Origin: Akkermansia muciniphila | GTDB taxonomy: Bacteria; Verrucomicrobiota; Verrucomicrobiia; Verrucomicrobiales; Akkermansiaceae | DNA: 63,820 nt | Assembly (NCBI GenBank): GCA_945901795.1 | Contig: CAMDLP010000012.1 | Span: 1-63,820 of the forward strand | Direction of reading: 5' to 3' | Shown here: piece by piece, positions 1 through 8,509 of the stretch | How positions within the stretch are numbered: the stretch's first letter is position 1 | Layout of the letters: every line of letters starts with the position of its first letter | The notes under the pieces: generated by a model | Told to the model about the DNA's origin: nothing | The model's input: only the letters and a program-made list of their open reading frames with translations | Database searches by the model: none | Position numbers and translations under genes: made by a program

Positions 1-209
1 AATGGGTGTTCATTCCATCGTCAATGGCCGCAGTGAAATGCAAAAGTCGCAAAAGTTCACGAAGGGATTCCGCCTCAGAGCCCGGGATAAAGCTTGCTCC
101 GCATACGCCGGAATGAATTCTCATGCGGATGGCACGGCGCTTGGCGAAACATGCAAATGTAAAAAAACAGGATCGCCCCCGGCTTGGCGGCAAGTCATTG
201 GACTTACCC

Positions 210-329
210 ATGAAAACGGGCCTTCGCTTTGACGCGTTTGCTCTCAAGCTCATTGCCATCACGGCGATGGCTGTGGATCACATCGGCGCGCTGATTTACC
301 CAGAGGCTCTCTGGTTGCGGGTGAGATAG
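210..329 (+). pseudogene. TraX-family protein, N-terminal remnant
   Basis: A reading frame from ATG 210 gives 39 residues containing ALKLIAITAMAVDHIGALIY, which is the typical first membrane segment of TraX-family proteins (integral membrane acetylase-like family named after F-pilin acetylase). Family members are normally above 200 residues with many membrane helices. Here the match stops at LWLRV, where TraX proteins usually continue with a second conserved block, and a stop codon follows one residue later. The rest of the gene is absent from the following sequence, which is a tandem-repeat tract. I read this as a truncated gene with its breakpoint near position 324. No upstream gene is visible in positions 1-209. 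Confidence 0.6.
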
Positions 330-370
330 CGAGATGTTGATTTCTGGTAGAATTGGTGACAAGACAAGCG

Positions 371-497
371 CTTGAACGTCAATGCGAGGAGCTTTGAACG
401 TCGATGCGAGGGGCTTGAACGTCGATGCGAAGAGCTTGAACGTCGATGCGAAGGGCTTGAACGTCGATGCGAGGAGCTTGAACGTCGATGCGGAGGG
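371..497. repeat. 21-bp tandem repeat, six copies
   Basis: Six head-to-tail units with consensus CTTGAACGTCGATGCGAGGAG start at 371, 392, 414, 435, 456 and 477. The second unit carries one extra T and the others differ by one to three bases, mostly at the GAGGAG/GAAGGG end. The period is seven codons, so frames read LERRCEE or LNVDARS repeats, but no frame has a convincing start and gene context. The array lies between the truncated TraX gene and ychF. Confidence 0.9.
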
Positions 498-551
498 GGC
501 TCAAGGGGCTCAAGGGGCTCAAGGGGCTCAAGGGGCTCACGGGGCTCAAAA
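498..551. repeat. 9-bp tandem repeat, six copies
   Basis: Four perfect GGCTCAAGG units (498-533) are followed by GGCTCACGG and GGCTCAAAA. The array abuts the 21-bp array directly with no spacer. In the ychF frame it reads as GLK repeats, but the real ychF start lies downstream, so this is 5' non-coding sequence. Confidence 0.9.
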
Positions 552-619
552 AGCGGCTCATCAACCGCCAAACTTTTTCCTCGTCCTCCCGCCCGCCTCT
601 CCCCCACCCTGCCCCCGCA

Positions 620-1735
620 ATGCTCAAGGCCGGAATCGTAGGACTACCCAATGTCGGTAAATCGACACTCTTCAACGCTGTCACCCGCACCCGCAAGGCG
701 GAGGCGGCCAATTATCCATTCTGCACCATCGATCCGAACGTCGGCATCGTCATGGTCCCGGACCCGCGCCTCGCCGTGCTTTCCAAAATCTCCGGCTCCC
801 ACAAGCTGGTGCCGACCGCCATCGAGTTCGTCGATATCGCCGGACTCGTCAAAGGTGCCTCCGAAGGCGCCGGACTCGGTAACCAGTTCCTCGCCAACAT
901 CCGCGAAACGGACGCCATCGTCCAGGTCGTCCGGTGTTTTGAAAACGACGACATCATCCATGAGCTCGGCTCCGTCGATCCGATCCGCGACATTGAAATC
1001 ATCAACTCCGAGCTGATCCTCGCCGACATGGCGTCGCTCGAAAAGCGCCGCCACTCCCGCGAGAAAAAAGCCAAGGGCGGCGACAAGGAAGCGAAGAAGG
1101 AAGTCGAGCTCATCGACATCATCATGCCGCATCTCGACCAGGGAAATCCCGCGCTCACCATCGACTTCAGCGAGGACGACAAGGCCATCGTGAAGGACTT
1201 TTTCCTGCTTTCCTCGAAGAAGACCATTTACGCCTGCAACGTCGCCGAAGACGAGCTCGCCGGTGCCATCGCCGATCCGGATTCGCACCCGCAAGTCGCC
1301 CGCGTCCGCAAGTTCGCCGCCGAGCATACCGGCTCCGAAGCCGTCGTCATTTCCGCACGCATCGAAGAGGAACTCAGTGACATGCCCGTCGAGGAAGCCA
1401 ACGAATTCCTCGCCGACATGGGCGTGACCGATTCCGGCGTCTCGGCCCTGATCCGCGGCGTCTATCACTTGCTAGGGCTTCGCACCTACCTGACCACCGG
1501 CGTCCAGGAAACCCGCGCCTGGACCATCATCGCAGGCGACAAGGCACCGGCCGCGGCCGGCGTGATCCACACGGACTTCGAGCGTGGCTTCATCGCTGCG
1601 GAAATCGTTCACTACGACGACCTCGTCGCCGCCGGCAGCATGTCCGCTGCCAAGGTCGCAGGGAAAGTTCGGATCGAAGGCAAGCAATACGTCATGAAAG
1701 ACGGCGACGTCGTCGAGTTCCGCTTCAATGTCTGA
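620..1735 (+). CDS. ychF: Redox-regulated ATPase/GTPase YchF (OBG family)
   Basis: A 371-residue Obg-family P-loop NTPase that in bacteria binds ribosomes and prefers ATP. It opens with MLKAGIVGLPNVGKSTLF, which contains the G1 loop GLPNVGKS, and G3 is seen as DIAGLVKGA. A basic coiled-coil segment (EKRRHSREKKAKGG region) follows the first part of the G domain and the C-terminal 80 residues (GVIHTDFERGFIAAEIV to the end) form the TGS domain. The length matches E. coli YchF (363). The open frame extends 44 codons upstream through the 9-bp repeats, but ATG 620 is chosen because family members start exactly at MxxxxGIVGLPNVGKS. It is transcribed toward recG, with only 10 bases between the two convergent stops. 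Confidence 0.97.
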   Translation: MLKAGIVGLPNVGKSTLFNAVTRTRKAEAANYPFCTIDPNVGIVMVPDPRLAVLSKISGSHKLVPTAIEFVDIAGLVKGASEGAGLGNQFLANIRETDAIVQVVRCFENDDIIHELGSVDPIRDIEIINSELILADMASLEKRRHSREKKAKGGDKEAKKEVELIDIIMPHLDQGNPALTIDFSEDDKAIVKDFFLLSSKKTIYACNVAEDELAGAIADPDSHPQVARVRKFAAEHTGSEAVVISARIEEELSDMPVEEANEFLADMGVTDSGVSALIRGVYHLLGLRTYLTTGVQETRAWTIIAGDKAPAAAGVIHTDFERGFIAAEIVHYDDLVAAGSMSAAKVAGKVRIEGKQYVMKDGDVVEFRFNV

Positions 1736-1745
1736 AGCCGTCGCG

Positions 1746-3797
1746 TCACGCGGTGCTTGGTAGATTCGTGCTCTCGTCAGGAGCCTGAATCAACATTCGC
1801 ATTTTCTGATGAATCCCGTCCAAGCGGGAATCCTCAGCAAGCACCCGGTCCGCCAAAGCCCGCGCCTCCCGCAGCAAGACGGTGTCGCCGAGAAAGTCCG
1901 TGAAGCGGAAATCCGACAAGCCGCTCTGCACCGTGCCCAGCACGTCGCCGGGACCACGCAGACGGAGATCCGCCTCGGCGATTTCAAACCCATCGGAACT
2001 CTGCTCCAGCACCCGGAGTTTCTCCAAAGCCTCGGGATTCTTCCCGTCGGTTAGCAGGACGCAGTAACTCTTGTGACCGCCCCGGCCGATACGCCCGCGG
2101 AGCTGGTGAAGCTGGGCCAGCCCGAAGCGCTCGGCGTGGTGAAGAATCATCACGTTCGCATTCGGAACGTCCACGCCCACTTCGATGACGGTGGTGGAGA
2201 CGAGCGCCGCGGTTTCACCTTCGCGGAACCGGCGCATCACAGCCTCCTTTTCCTCCGGCCGCAGTTTCCCGTGGATCAATCCAACCTCATGGGAACCCAG
2301 GCGTTTCTTCCATTTTTCAAACGCCTCGGTGGCGGACTCGGCCTTCAACGTCTCACTCTCCTCCACTAGCGGATAAACGAGATAAGCCTGGCGACCTTCC
2401 GCAAGCTGGTCCTTCACGAATTTTGTCACGTCCGTTTGCTTCGCGTCGATCCTCACGGCGGTGATGATCTTGCCACGACCGGGCGGCTTTTCATCCAACA
2501 GCGACACGTCCAGATCGCCGTAAATCGTCATCGTCAAAGTCCGTGGAATCGGAGTGGCGGTCATGACCAGCACGTCCGGCACGATCCCCTGGCGAATGAG
2601 CGAGGCCCGCTGGGCGACACCGAATTTGTGCTGCTCGTCGATGACCACGAGTCCGAGATCCCGGAAGGAAACCGAATCATAGAGCAACGCGTGGGTGCCG
2701 ATGATAATCTGCGGCTCGCCTTCGATTTCAAGGTGATTGCCTTCGTCCCGATTACCCGTTCGCAAGGCGACGCGAATTCCCAAAGGCTCCAGCCAGCGCC
2801 GGAACGTCAGATAATGCTGCTCTGCCAGAATCTGCGTGGGAGCCATCAACGCGGCTTGGCAACCCGAGCCGATGGCCAGCAGCATGGCCGCCATCGCCAC
2901 GAAGGTTTTCCCCGAACCCACGTCGCCCTGCAACAGCCGGTTCATCGGCCGGGCCGCCCGCATGTCGGCGACAATTTCCCTGATAGAACGCTTCTGCGCC
3001 TCCGTGAGATCGAAAGGAAGACTCGCGTAAAACCGCTTCAAAAATGAAGTGCTCTTCCCCAGCACGCGGCCGGTTTGCTCGCTGTAGCGAGCTCGCCGCC
3101 AAGCGACATTGAGCTGCAAGATGAAGAACTCCTCGAACGCAAACCGCCGGCGGGCGTCCTTGGCCTGCTCCAGCGACTCGGGGAAATGCACGTCCCTCAA
3201 TGCTTGGGCTCTCGCCGAGGGATCATCAGTTTCATGATCCGCTGCCAGTGTCGCGGGGTCGATTTGCAGCAGTAACAGATGGATGATTTCCCTCAAGCGG
3301 CGCTGGGCGATTCCCGAGATGTTCTTGTAGATGGGAACGATCCGTTCGAGGTGGATGGATGCCGGGTCGTCATCCCGCAGAATCTCGAATTCCGGGTGGT
3401 CGATGATGAGCCGCCCGTTCGCATCCTTCACTTTTCCATAGAGACTCACCTCCTGGCCAGCTGCGACGACCTTCTGGATGAAAGGCATGTTGAACCACCG
3501 GCAGGTGATTTTCCCCGAGCCGAAAACGCCGCCGGAACCATCCATCACGACCGCCTCATAATAGCGCCGGCCCGGGCCGAAATGCCGGAGAGCCGCGTCG
3601 ATCACCGTGCCGCGAAGACACACGGCGGCAGACGCCGCTTGATTGGGAAACGCATCGAAGTGCCGCCGGTCCTCGTAGCGCTTGGGGAAATGCGCAAGCA
3701 CCTCCGCGGCGGTGCCGAGGCCGGCATCGGCGAGCGCCATCACCTCTCGCTCGGCAAAAAGCGGCAGCGAAGCCAGGTCGTTTCGAGCGGAAAACAC
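1746..3797 (-). CDS. recG: ATP-dependent DNA helicase RecG
   Basis: A 683-residue superfamily 2 helicase that remodels stalled forks and Holliday junctions. The N-terminal third carries the OB-fold wedge domain (AVCLRGTVIDAALRHFGPG area). Helicase motifs follow: Walker A LLQGDVGSGKTFVA, motif II DEQHKFGV, motif III MTATPIPRTL, and motif VI QLRGRIGRGG. The C-terminal RecG-specific region (GDVLGTVQSGLSDFRF) is present. Length and order match E. coli RecG (693). It is the last gene of a minus-strand run that begins with a DUF971 gene 12 bases upstream. Confidence 0.97.
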   Translation of the reverse strand: MFSARNDLASLPLFAEREVMALADAGLGTAAEVLAHFPKRYEDRRHFDAFPNQAASAAVCLRGTVIDAALRHFGPGRRYYEAVVMDGSGGVFGSGKITCRWFNMPFIQKVVAAGQEVSLYGKVKDANGRLIIDHPEFEILRDDDPASIHLERIVPIYKNISGIAQRRLREIIHLLLLQIDPATLAADHETDDPSARAQALRDVHFPESLEQAKDARRRFAFEEFFILQLNVAWRRARYSEQTGRVLGKSTSFLKRFYASLPFDLTEAQKRSIREIVADMRAARPMNRLLQGDVGSGKTFVAMAAMLLAIGSGCQAALMAPTQILAEQHYLTFRRWLEPLGIRVALRTGNRDEGNHLEIEGEPQIIIGTHALLYDSVSFRDLGLVVIDEQHKFGVAQRASLIRQGIVPDVLVMTATPIPRTLTMTIYGDLDVSLLDEKPPGRGKIITAVRIDAKQTDVTKFVKDQLAEGRQAYLVYPLVEESETLKAESATEAFEKWKKRLGSHEVGLIHGKLRPEEKEAVMRRFREGETAALVSTTVIEVGVDVPNANVMILHHAERFGLAQLHQLRGRIGRGGHKSYCVLLTDGKNPEALEKLRVLEQSSDGFEIAEADLRLRGPGDVLGTVQSGLSDFRFTDFLGDTVLLREARALADRVLAEDSRLDGIHQKMRMLIQAPDESTNLPSTA

Positions 3798-3809
3798 TGC
3801 GGAAGGATT

Positions 3810-4121
3810 CTACACGGGGGGCAGCTCGGCGAGTTTTTGCAGATATGAATAACTGAAAATCCCGGTGGAGTGACCGTCGCCCCAAAACAACTGGATGGCA
3901 TAGCCTCCAACCGTCTCGAATTTCTGAAGTTCAAAGGCCCGCGGCCCGTGCTCCACCATCGGCCGGAGCACGCGCCCCATGGCGTCCGGCTCGCCTTGGC
4001 AGCCCGCGCAAGGGCATGCGCGGCGAAGCAGGGGAAGAGCCAGATAAGCCTCAAACCCGTCCGCGAACGACAGGGCGAGCTCGTCTCCAATCACCGTGGC
4101 GTTTTCCAAGATCAAAGTCAT
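3810..4121 (-). CDS. DUF971 domain protein
   Basis: A 103-residue protein that is essentially one DUF971 domain, the small module also found at the N-terminus of gamma-butyrobetaine hydroxylase and next to some Mrp/ApbC iron-sulfur carriers. Seen: the cysteine-rich RRACPCAGCQGE segment, a probable metal site, and the conserved GGYAIQLFWGDGHSTGIFSY block. ATG 4121 is preferred; a TTG two codons upstream (4127) is possible. It sits between yggS and recG on the same strand with 12-15 base gaps. Its role here is not known; the family is linked to Fe-S assembly by association. Confidence 0.88.
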   Translation of the reverse strand: MTLILENATVIGDELALSFADGFEAYLALPLLRRACPCAGCQGEPDAMGRVLRPMVEHGPRAFELQKFETVGGYAIQLFWGDGHSTGIFSYSYLQKLAELPPV

Positions 4122-4136
4122 GGGCAATCTTTGTCC

Positions 4137-4844
4137 TTATCCGAGTTCCTCGTCCACCCGATAGGAGCGTTTGCCGAAAATCGCGGATCCCACCCTCACA
4201 TGAGTGGAGCCTTCCTCGATCGCCACCCCGAAATCACCGCTCATTCCCATGCTGAGCGCGGGAAGAATGACTCCGAATTCGATCTCCAACGCATCGCGGA
4301 TTTCTCGCAGCAAGGCAAACCACGGCCGGGCGGATTCGGGGTCAGGACCCGCCGGAGGGATGCACATCAGTCCGATGATCTCCAAGCGTTCTAACTTTAA
4401 AAGCCCCTCCATTTCCGCCCGCAAGACATCGGGCTCAAAACCGCCTTTCGAAGCCTCCCTGCCAACGTTCACCTGCAGGAAAACTTTGGGAAACAGGCCG
4501 AGCTCACCCGCGATTTCATCGGTGTAAGATGCAAGCCTCAGCGAATCAATCGCATGAATGACCTCGAAGTTCTGGAGCATCTTGCGCACCTTGTTGCGCT
4601 GGACCCTGCCGATGAAATGCCAGTGCAACGAACCCGGCAAGGCGGCGATCTTGGGCTCGGCCTCCTGAACCTTGCTTTCACCGAATTGAAGCTGCCCCGC
4701 CTCGAAAGCCTCCCGCACCGATCCAACCGGAAAGGTTTTGGAAACCGCGATGAGTTCGACCGACTTCACATCCCGCCCCGCGCGCAGACAAGCGGCGGAG
4801 ATTTTCCCGGCGATGGCCGATAGATTCCCTGCAACTTCCGACAT
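4137..4844 (-). CDS. yggS: YggS/PROSC-type pyridoxal phosphate homeostasis protein
   Basis: A 235-residue single-domain PLP carrier with the alanine-racemase N-terminal barrel fold. The PLP lysine is in ELIAVSKTFP near residue 37, followed by FGESKVQEAEPKI and HFIGRVQRNKVRK, which are family signatures (usually FGENYVQE and HxIGxLQxNK). The phosphate-binding end LSMGMSGDFGVAIEEGSTHVR is intact. The start ATG overlaps the stop of prc as ATGA, implying translational coupling. An in-frame extension upstream to 4964 lies inside prc and is not used. Family role: keeps PLP and vitamer levels balanced. Confidence 0.95.
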   Translation of the reverse strand: MSEVAGNLSAIAGKISAACLRAGRDVKSVELIAVSKTFPVGSVREAFEAGQLQFGESKVQEAEPKIAALPGSLHWHFIGRVQRNKVRKMLQNFEVIHAIDSLRLASYTDEIAGELGLFPKVFLQVNVGREASKGGFEPDVLRAEMEGLLKLERLEIIGLMCIPPAGPDPESARPWFALLREIRDALEIEFGVILPALSMGMSGDFGVAIEEGSTHVRVGSAIFGKRSYRVDEELG

Positions 4845-7102
4845 CAGCGGACTTCGGCGGTGCCTTTCAACAACCCAGCGAGCCGGGCGTTCTCGGTGGT
4901 ATCGACCAGGTCCTTGAGCACTGAAATCGATTCGCGCTTCACGGGATCGAGTCCGGTGGGCCACTTCGGAGTTTCGTCCAAGTCGGCGGTCTCATCCTTG
5001 GCGCGACGCATGTATTCGCCGCTTTCATCAGCAGGGTTGTATCGCTTGAGATCCGCGCCTTTCTCAAGATCCTCGAGCCTCAGCTTGAAGAAACTCATGG
5101 CCTTCTTATCCTCTTCGCTCATCTTGGCAAACCGTACCCGGCGCTCCGCATTGCGGCTCTTCTGGAGCACGTCGGATTCGGCAAGCTCCTTCTCGCGGGC
5201 CGCCTTGTTCAGTGACAGCCGGTTGGTTTTCAAACGGTCCTTGGCCTTCATCACATCCTCGATCACGTAGGAGAAGTCCTTACATGCGTTCAGTCGCTCC
5301 TGACTCAATTCCTTCAATCGTGGTATGAACAACGATTGGGCATCGAGATGCTTGAAATCACCGGCAGGACGGATGCGGTCGTGTGGCAGCGGATGATCCA
5401 GGAACGCCTCGCCCATATCCAGGGCATCCGCCAAACTCGGAATGGCCACATTGGCCGCGACTCCGTCCATTTGCGTCGACGACCCGGATGGACGATAGAA
5501 TTTCTGGATCGTCACTTTCAAGAATCCGGCCCGGTTGCGTGCGGCGAAAAGCGGCAACATCCGGCCGATGTCCATCGGTTGTTGCACCGTTCCTTTTCCA
5601 AACGTCGAGGAATCCCCGACAATCACCGCGCGGTTGAAATCCTGAAGCGCGCCTGCCAGAATCTCACTCGCCGAAGCGCTGCTCTTGTCGGTCATCACGA
5701 CCATCGGCCCCGTGTAGATCGGCTTGCCGCCATCGGAATCCTTCACCTGGACCTGGCCCAAGGTGTTCTTCACTTGCACCACCGGTCCGCTATCGATGAA
5801 AAATCCGGTCATCCGCCGGACCTCCTCTAACGAACCTCCGCCGTTGTTCCGAAGATCCAGAATGAGGCCGTCAATCTTCTCCTCGGTCAAACGCTTGAGG
5901 ATTCTCTCAACATCGACGGAACAGCGGATTTTACCTTCCTCGAAATCGGCATAAAAGGACGGCAGCGTGAGCACTCCAAGCCGGCGGCTCGCACCTTTTT
6001 CCGCTTTCATCTCAATCAATTCACCGCTCGCCTGTTCGTCCTTCATCTCCACCTTGCCTCGCTGGATAAGGACGATTTTGGTTTCTCCGGGAGGCCCACC
6101 CGCGGGTTCGACTTTCAGCGCGACGGTTGAGCCCTCTTTGCCACGGATGTAATCGACCACCTTATCGATTTTCATGAACATGATATCAGTCATGTCCTCG
6201 GCCTTGCCGGTGTTGAGAGTATCCACAGCCACCACGCGATCATTGAGCTTGAGAGTCCCTTCGCGATCCGCAGGTCCACCCACCACGATGCCCATAATCT
6301 TGGTAGCGCCATCCTCCTCGCCTTGGAGAAGCGCGCCAATTCCTACCAGTTCGTTTTTCATTCCGTCCTTGAATCGATTCATTTCCCGGAAACTCATGTA
6401 ATCCGTGTGCGGATCATAAGCCCGGGCGATGGAGCTCAGGAAATAGTTGGCGATCTCCTCGTCATCGACGTCTTTTACGCTATTGAGAAATCGTTTGTAG
6501 CGGAGCGAGACCTTGTCCTTTGGGCTTCGATCTGCACTTCCCGGATCGGCCTTTCCCTGCTCCTTGGACAACTTTGTCAGCAATTCACGCCGCAAGGTTT
6601 CCCCGAGAACCGCCTCTTTGATCTGGCGACGCCACAAGTCGGCGGCCTCCTTGTCATTTTTCGGCCACGCCGCGTCTTTCCGGCTCAACATGACCGACTC
6701 GTTTGCGGAAAAATCAAAATCAGCCCCCTTCAACAACTTCTCGGTGAGTTTCACGCGCTCCTCAACCCGCTTTTCAAATACCCGGTAAATCTCGGTCGCG
6801 GCGGGCATGCTGTTTCCGTGCAACAAAAGCGTGTGGAGCTGTTCACCGTATTTCACAGTGAAACCGTCCACGTCTTCCTGAGTGAAATAAAGGCGCTGGG
6901 AATCGAGGTCTTTTAGGAAATCATCCAGAAAACGCTGGCTGAGTTCCGCATTGAAAGGCAAGCGGGCGAAGTGGCTGTTCTGCAACATGATTGCCATTTG
7001 CCTGCCAACCTCGTTGAAGTCGGCCTGTTGCGCCCACGCAGAACAAGAAATTACAACAAATGCTGCAGCTGCAGCCGCCTTTTGGAACCAGGAATTTCTC
7101 AT
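4844..7102 (-). CDS. prc: Tail-specific carboxy-terminal protease (S41)
   Basis: A 752-residue periplasmic protease that degrades proteins marked by non-polar C-termini. An N-terminal signal (MRNSWFQKAAAAAAFVVISC, cleavage probably after AWA) is followed by the Tsp N-terminal domain, a PDZ domain (VGIGALLQGEEDGATKIMGI onward), the S41 core, and the Prc C-terminal domain. The catalytic serine lies in TDKSSASASEILAGALQDFN and the lysine in TFGKGTVQQ, forming the Ser/Lys dyad. E. coli Prc is 682 residues. ATG 7102 is favoured over a TTG at 7111 because the positive N-region begins there. It is coupled to yggS by an ATGA overlap. Confidence 0.95.
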   Translation of the reverse strand: MRNSWFQKAAAAAAFVVISCSAWAQQADFNEVGRQMAIMLQNSHFARLPFNAELSQRFLDDFLKDLDSQRLYFTQEDVDGFTVKYGEQLHTLLLHGNSMPAATEIYRVFEKRVEERVKLTEKLLKGADFDFSANESVMLSRKDAAWPKNDKEAADLWRRQIKEAVLGETLRRELLTKLSKEQGKADPGSADRSPKDKVSLRYKRFLNSVKDVDDEEIANYFLSSIARAYDPHTDYMSFREMNRFKDGMKNELVGIGALLQGEEDGATKIMGIVVGGPADREGTLKLNDRVVAVDTLNTGKAEDMTDIMFMKIDKVVDYIRGKEGSTVALKVEPAGGPPGETKIVLIQRGKVEMKDEQASGELIEMKAEKGASRRLGVLTLPSFYADFEEGKIRCSVDVERILKRLTEEKIDGLILDLRNNGGGSLEEVRRMTGFFIDSGPVVQVKNTLGQVQVKDSDGGKPIYTGPMVVMTDKSSASASEILAGALQDFNRAVIVGDSSTFGKGTVQQPMDIGRMLPLFAARNRAGFLKVTIQKFYRPSGSSTQMDGVAANVAIPSLADALDMGEAFLDHPLPHDRIRPAGDFKHLDAQSLFIPRLKELSQERLNACKDFSYVIEDVMKAKDRLKTNRLSLNKAAREKELAESDVLQKSRNAERRVRFAKMSEEDKKAMSFFKLRLEDLEKGADLKRYNPADESGEYMRRAKDETADLDETPKWPTGLDPVKRESISVLKDLVDTTENARLAGLLKGTAEVR

Positions 7103-7188
7103 AAAAATCAAACGGGACAGGATTGAGAATGTTTCAAGAAAGTGCCACGACTTTCAAGGATGTCGATTTCTAAAAACTTGGGATCAGT

Positions 7189-7908
7189 TCACTTTTGTAA
7201 CTTTCTCTGAATCAGCCAACGCCGGAAATAAGCATCCTTGGCAGTCCGCTCACTGGCCTCAAGATCAAAATTTCGACCATTGAAATTGAAAAAAGCCATG
7301 TCGGCCTGTAGCGGCCGCCTCGCCAAGGTGACCTTGCAATCGGATAATCGCCCGTCCCGGAGGATTTTGAGGTCCACTTTCATGTTGGGCTTCATCGCCC
7401 GGATTTTTTCCCGAAACGGCAGCAAGGCATCCTCATCATGCCAGACTTTGCCGTCGAGCCCGACAATCAGATCATTCAATTGAATTCCCGCCTGCCGGGC
7501 GGGAGTATCCAGCCGCACCTCCGTCACACGGATCACCCTTCGTGGTTTGGGATCACCCGGAACATTTGCGATTTCATCCTTCATCGTAATTCCGATAAAC
7601 CCCTCCCCCTCTCTCGAATACTCGTCGATGACAAGTTCCCGAAGGACATCCAGGCAGCGCTGCCTCACTTCGGGATCTTCCGCTTCCCGCGACTTCCTGA
7701 AGAGTTCGGCCATCGCCAGTTCCGGCTGTTTGCGACTCCACGCGAGCAACTCGGACTGGGCGACCTCCCGCGCCCGGAAATCCCGAGAGCAAAGATCAGC
7801 TAAAGTTTTCGTGGGCAGTTCCAATGACAATCCGAGGATTGACGACCCGATCAACCCCGCTCCAAAAAGAGCGATCCTCGTCAACGTGTCAGTCTTGCTC
7901 AGTCGCAT
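7189..7908 (-). CDS. Secreted PDZ-domain protein
   Basis: A 239-residue protein with an N-terminal hydrophobic signal or anchor (LTRIALFGAGLIGSSILG). Residues 35-95 form a helical, HEAT-like stretch (FRAREVAQSELLAW, DPEVRQRCLDVLREL), and residues 105-205 form a PDZ domain with the carboxylate-binding loop FIGITMKDE and the LDTPARQAGIQLNDLIVGLD block. No protease domain is attached. It lies upstream of prc on the same strand (86 bases away), so an adaptor role for periplasmic proteolysis is plausible but is inference only. The PDZ assignment is firm. Confidence 0.8.
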   Translation of the reverse strand: MRLSKTDTLTRIALFGAGLIGSSILGLSLELPTKTLADLCSRDFRAREVAQSELLAWSRKQPELAMAELFRKSREAEDPEVRQRCLDVLRELVIDEYSREGEGFIGITMKDEIANVPGDPKPRRVIRVTEVRLDTPARQAGIQLNDLIVGLDGKVWHDEDALLPFREKIRAMKPNMKVDLKILRDGRLSDCKVTLARRPLQADMAFFNFNGRNFDLEASERTAKDAYFRRWLIQRKLQK

Positions 7909-7926
7909 CGAGGCGCACTTAAACAG

Positions 7927-8496
7927 TTAATTCCAAAGGCCTTTCTGGGGAACTTCAATCGTGTCGTTTGGCTGAACCGGAATGCTCATGAACTGCGACT
8001 TTGTGAGATCATACATCGTCTGACGACCACCCCGGAACAGCTTGACCCGCTTCATGCTGCCGAATTCCGTCGGACCTCCAGCCGCCTGAATGGCCTGATA
8101 CAGCGTCAAACCCTTGGTAAACGCCTTGGGGCCGGGTCCGCGGACTTGACCTCCAAGGTAAACCGTCTGTTCATCGATACTGTTGCCTCGATTCGATATC
8201 ACCTGAATCGTTGGATTCGTGTAGATTCCAAGACTTTTATACCGTGTCTGGAGAGCGACCGCGAGGTCTTCGTTCCTCAAACCCGCGGCCTGCACGGTGT
8301 TGATGAAGGGCATGTTGATGAAGCCGGCATCGGAAACCGGATACATTCCGTCGATGCGCCCCTTTTCTTCGGAGGGCACTCCTGAAATGGTGATTTGAAT
8401 CGCCTTGCCAGCCTCGATCTGCGCCAACAAAGGCAATGAGAAGCCGATCAACAGAAACAATCCAACAAGCGTATTTTTAATGTTCATGGTAGTCAT
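7927..8496 (-). CDS. Polysaccharide export protein (Wza/SLBB family)
   Basis: A 189-residue exported protein with a signal peptide (NTLVGLFLLIGFSLPLLAQ). The N-terminal half matches the Poly_export domain (ITISGVPSEEKGRIDGMYPV, GFINMPFINTVQAAG), and the C-terminal half is an SLBB domain (TVYLGGQVRGPGPKAF, LTLYQAIQAAGG). It is about half the length of E. coli Wza (379) and lacks a lipobox and the C-terminal transmembrane helix, so it resembles the short export proteins of PEP-CTERM/EPS loci. The start could also be ATG 8487. It follows the Wzc-like kinase by 13 bases and is likely co-transcribed. Confidence 0.88.
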   Translation of the reverse strand: MTTMNIKNTLVGLFLLIGFSLPLLAQIEAGKAIQITISGVPSEEKGRIDGMYPVSDAGFINMPFINTVQAAGLRNEDLAVALQTRYKSLGIYTNPTIQVISNRGNSIDEQTVYLGGQVRGPGPKAFTKGLTLYQAIQAAGGPTEFGSMKRVKLFRGGRQTMYDLTKSQFMSIPVQPNDTIEVPQKGLWN

Positions 8497-8509
8497 CAGA
8501 CTTGGGGTT

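Noticed and set aside
2-232. Open frame of 76 residues at the left edge
   Set aside because: No domain, unusual composition, and it overlaps the TraX remnant in another frame.
371-551. CRISPR-like array
   Set aside because: Units are head to tail without unique spacers, so it is a minisatellite and not a CRISPR.
644-1468. Antisense 274-residue frame over ychF
   Set aside because: Shadow of the ychF reading frame in GC-rich DNA.
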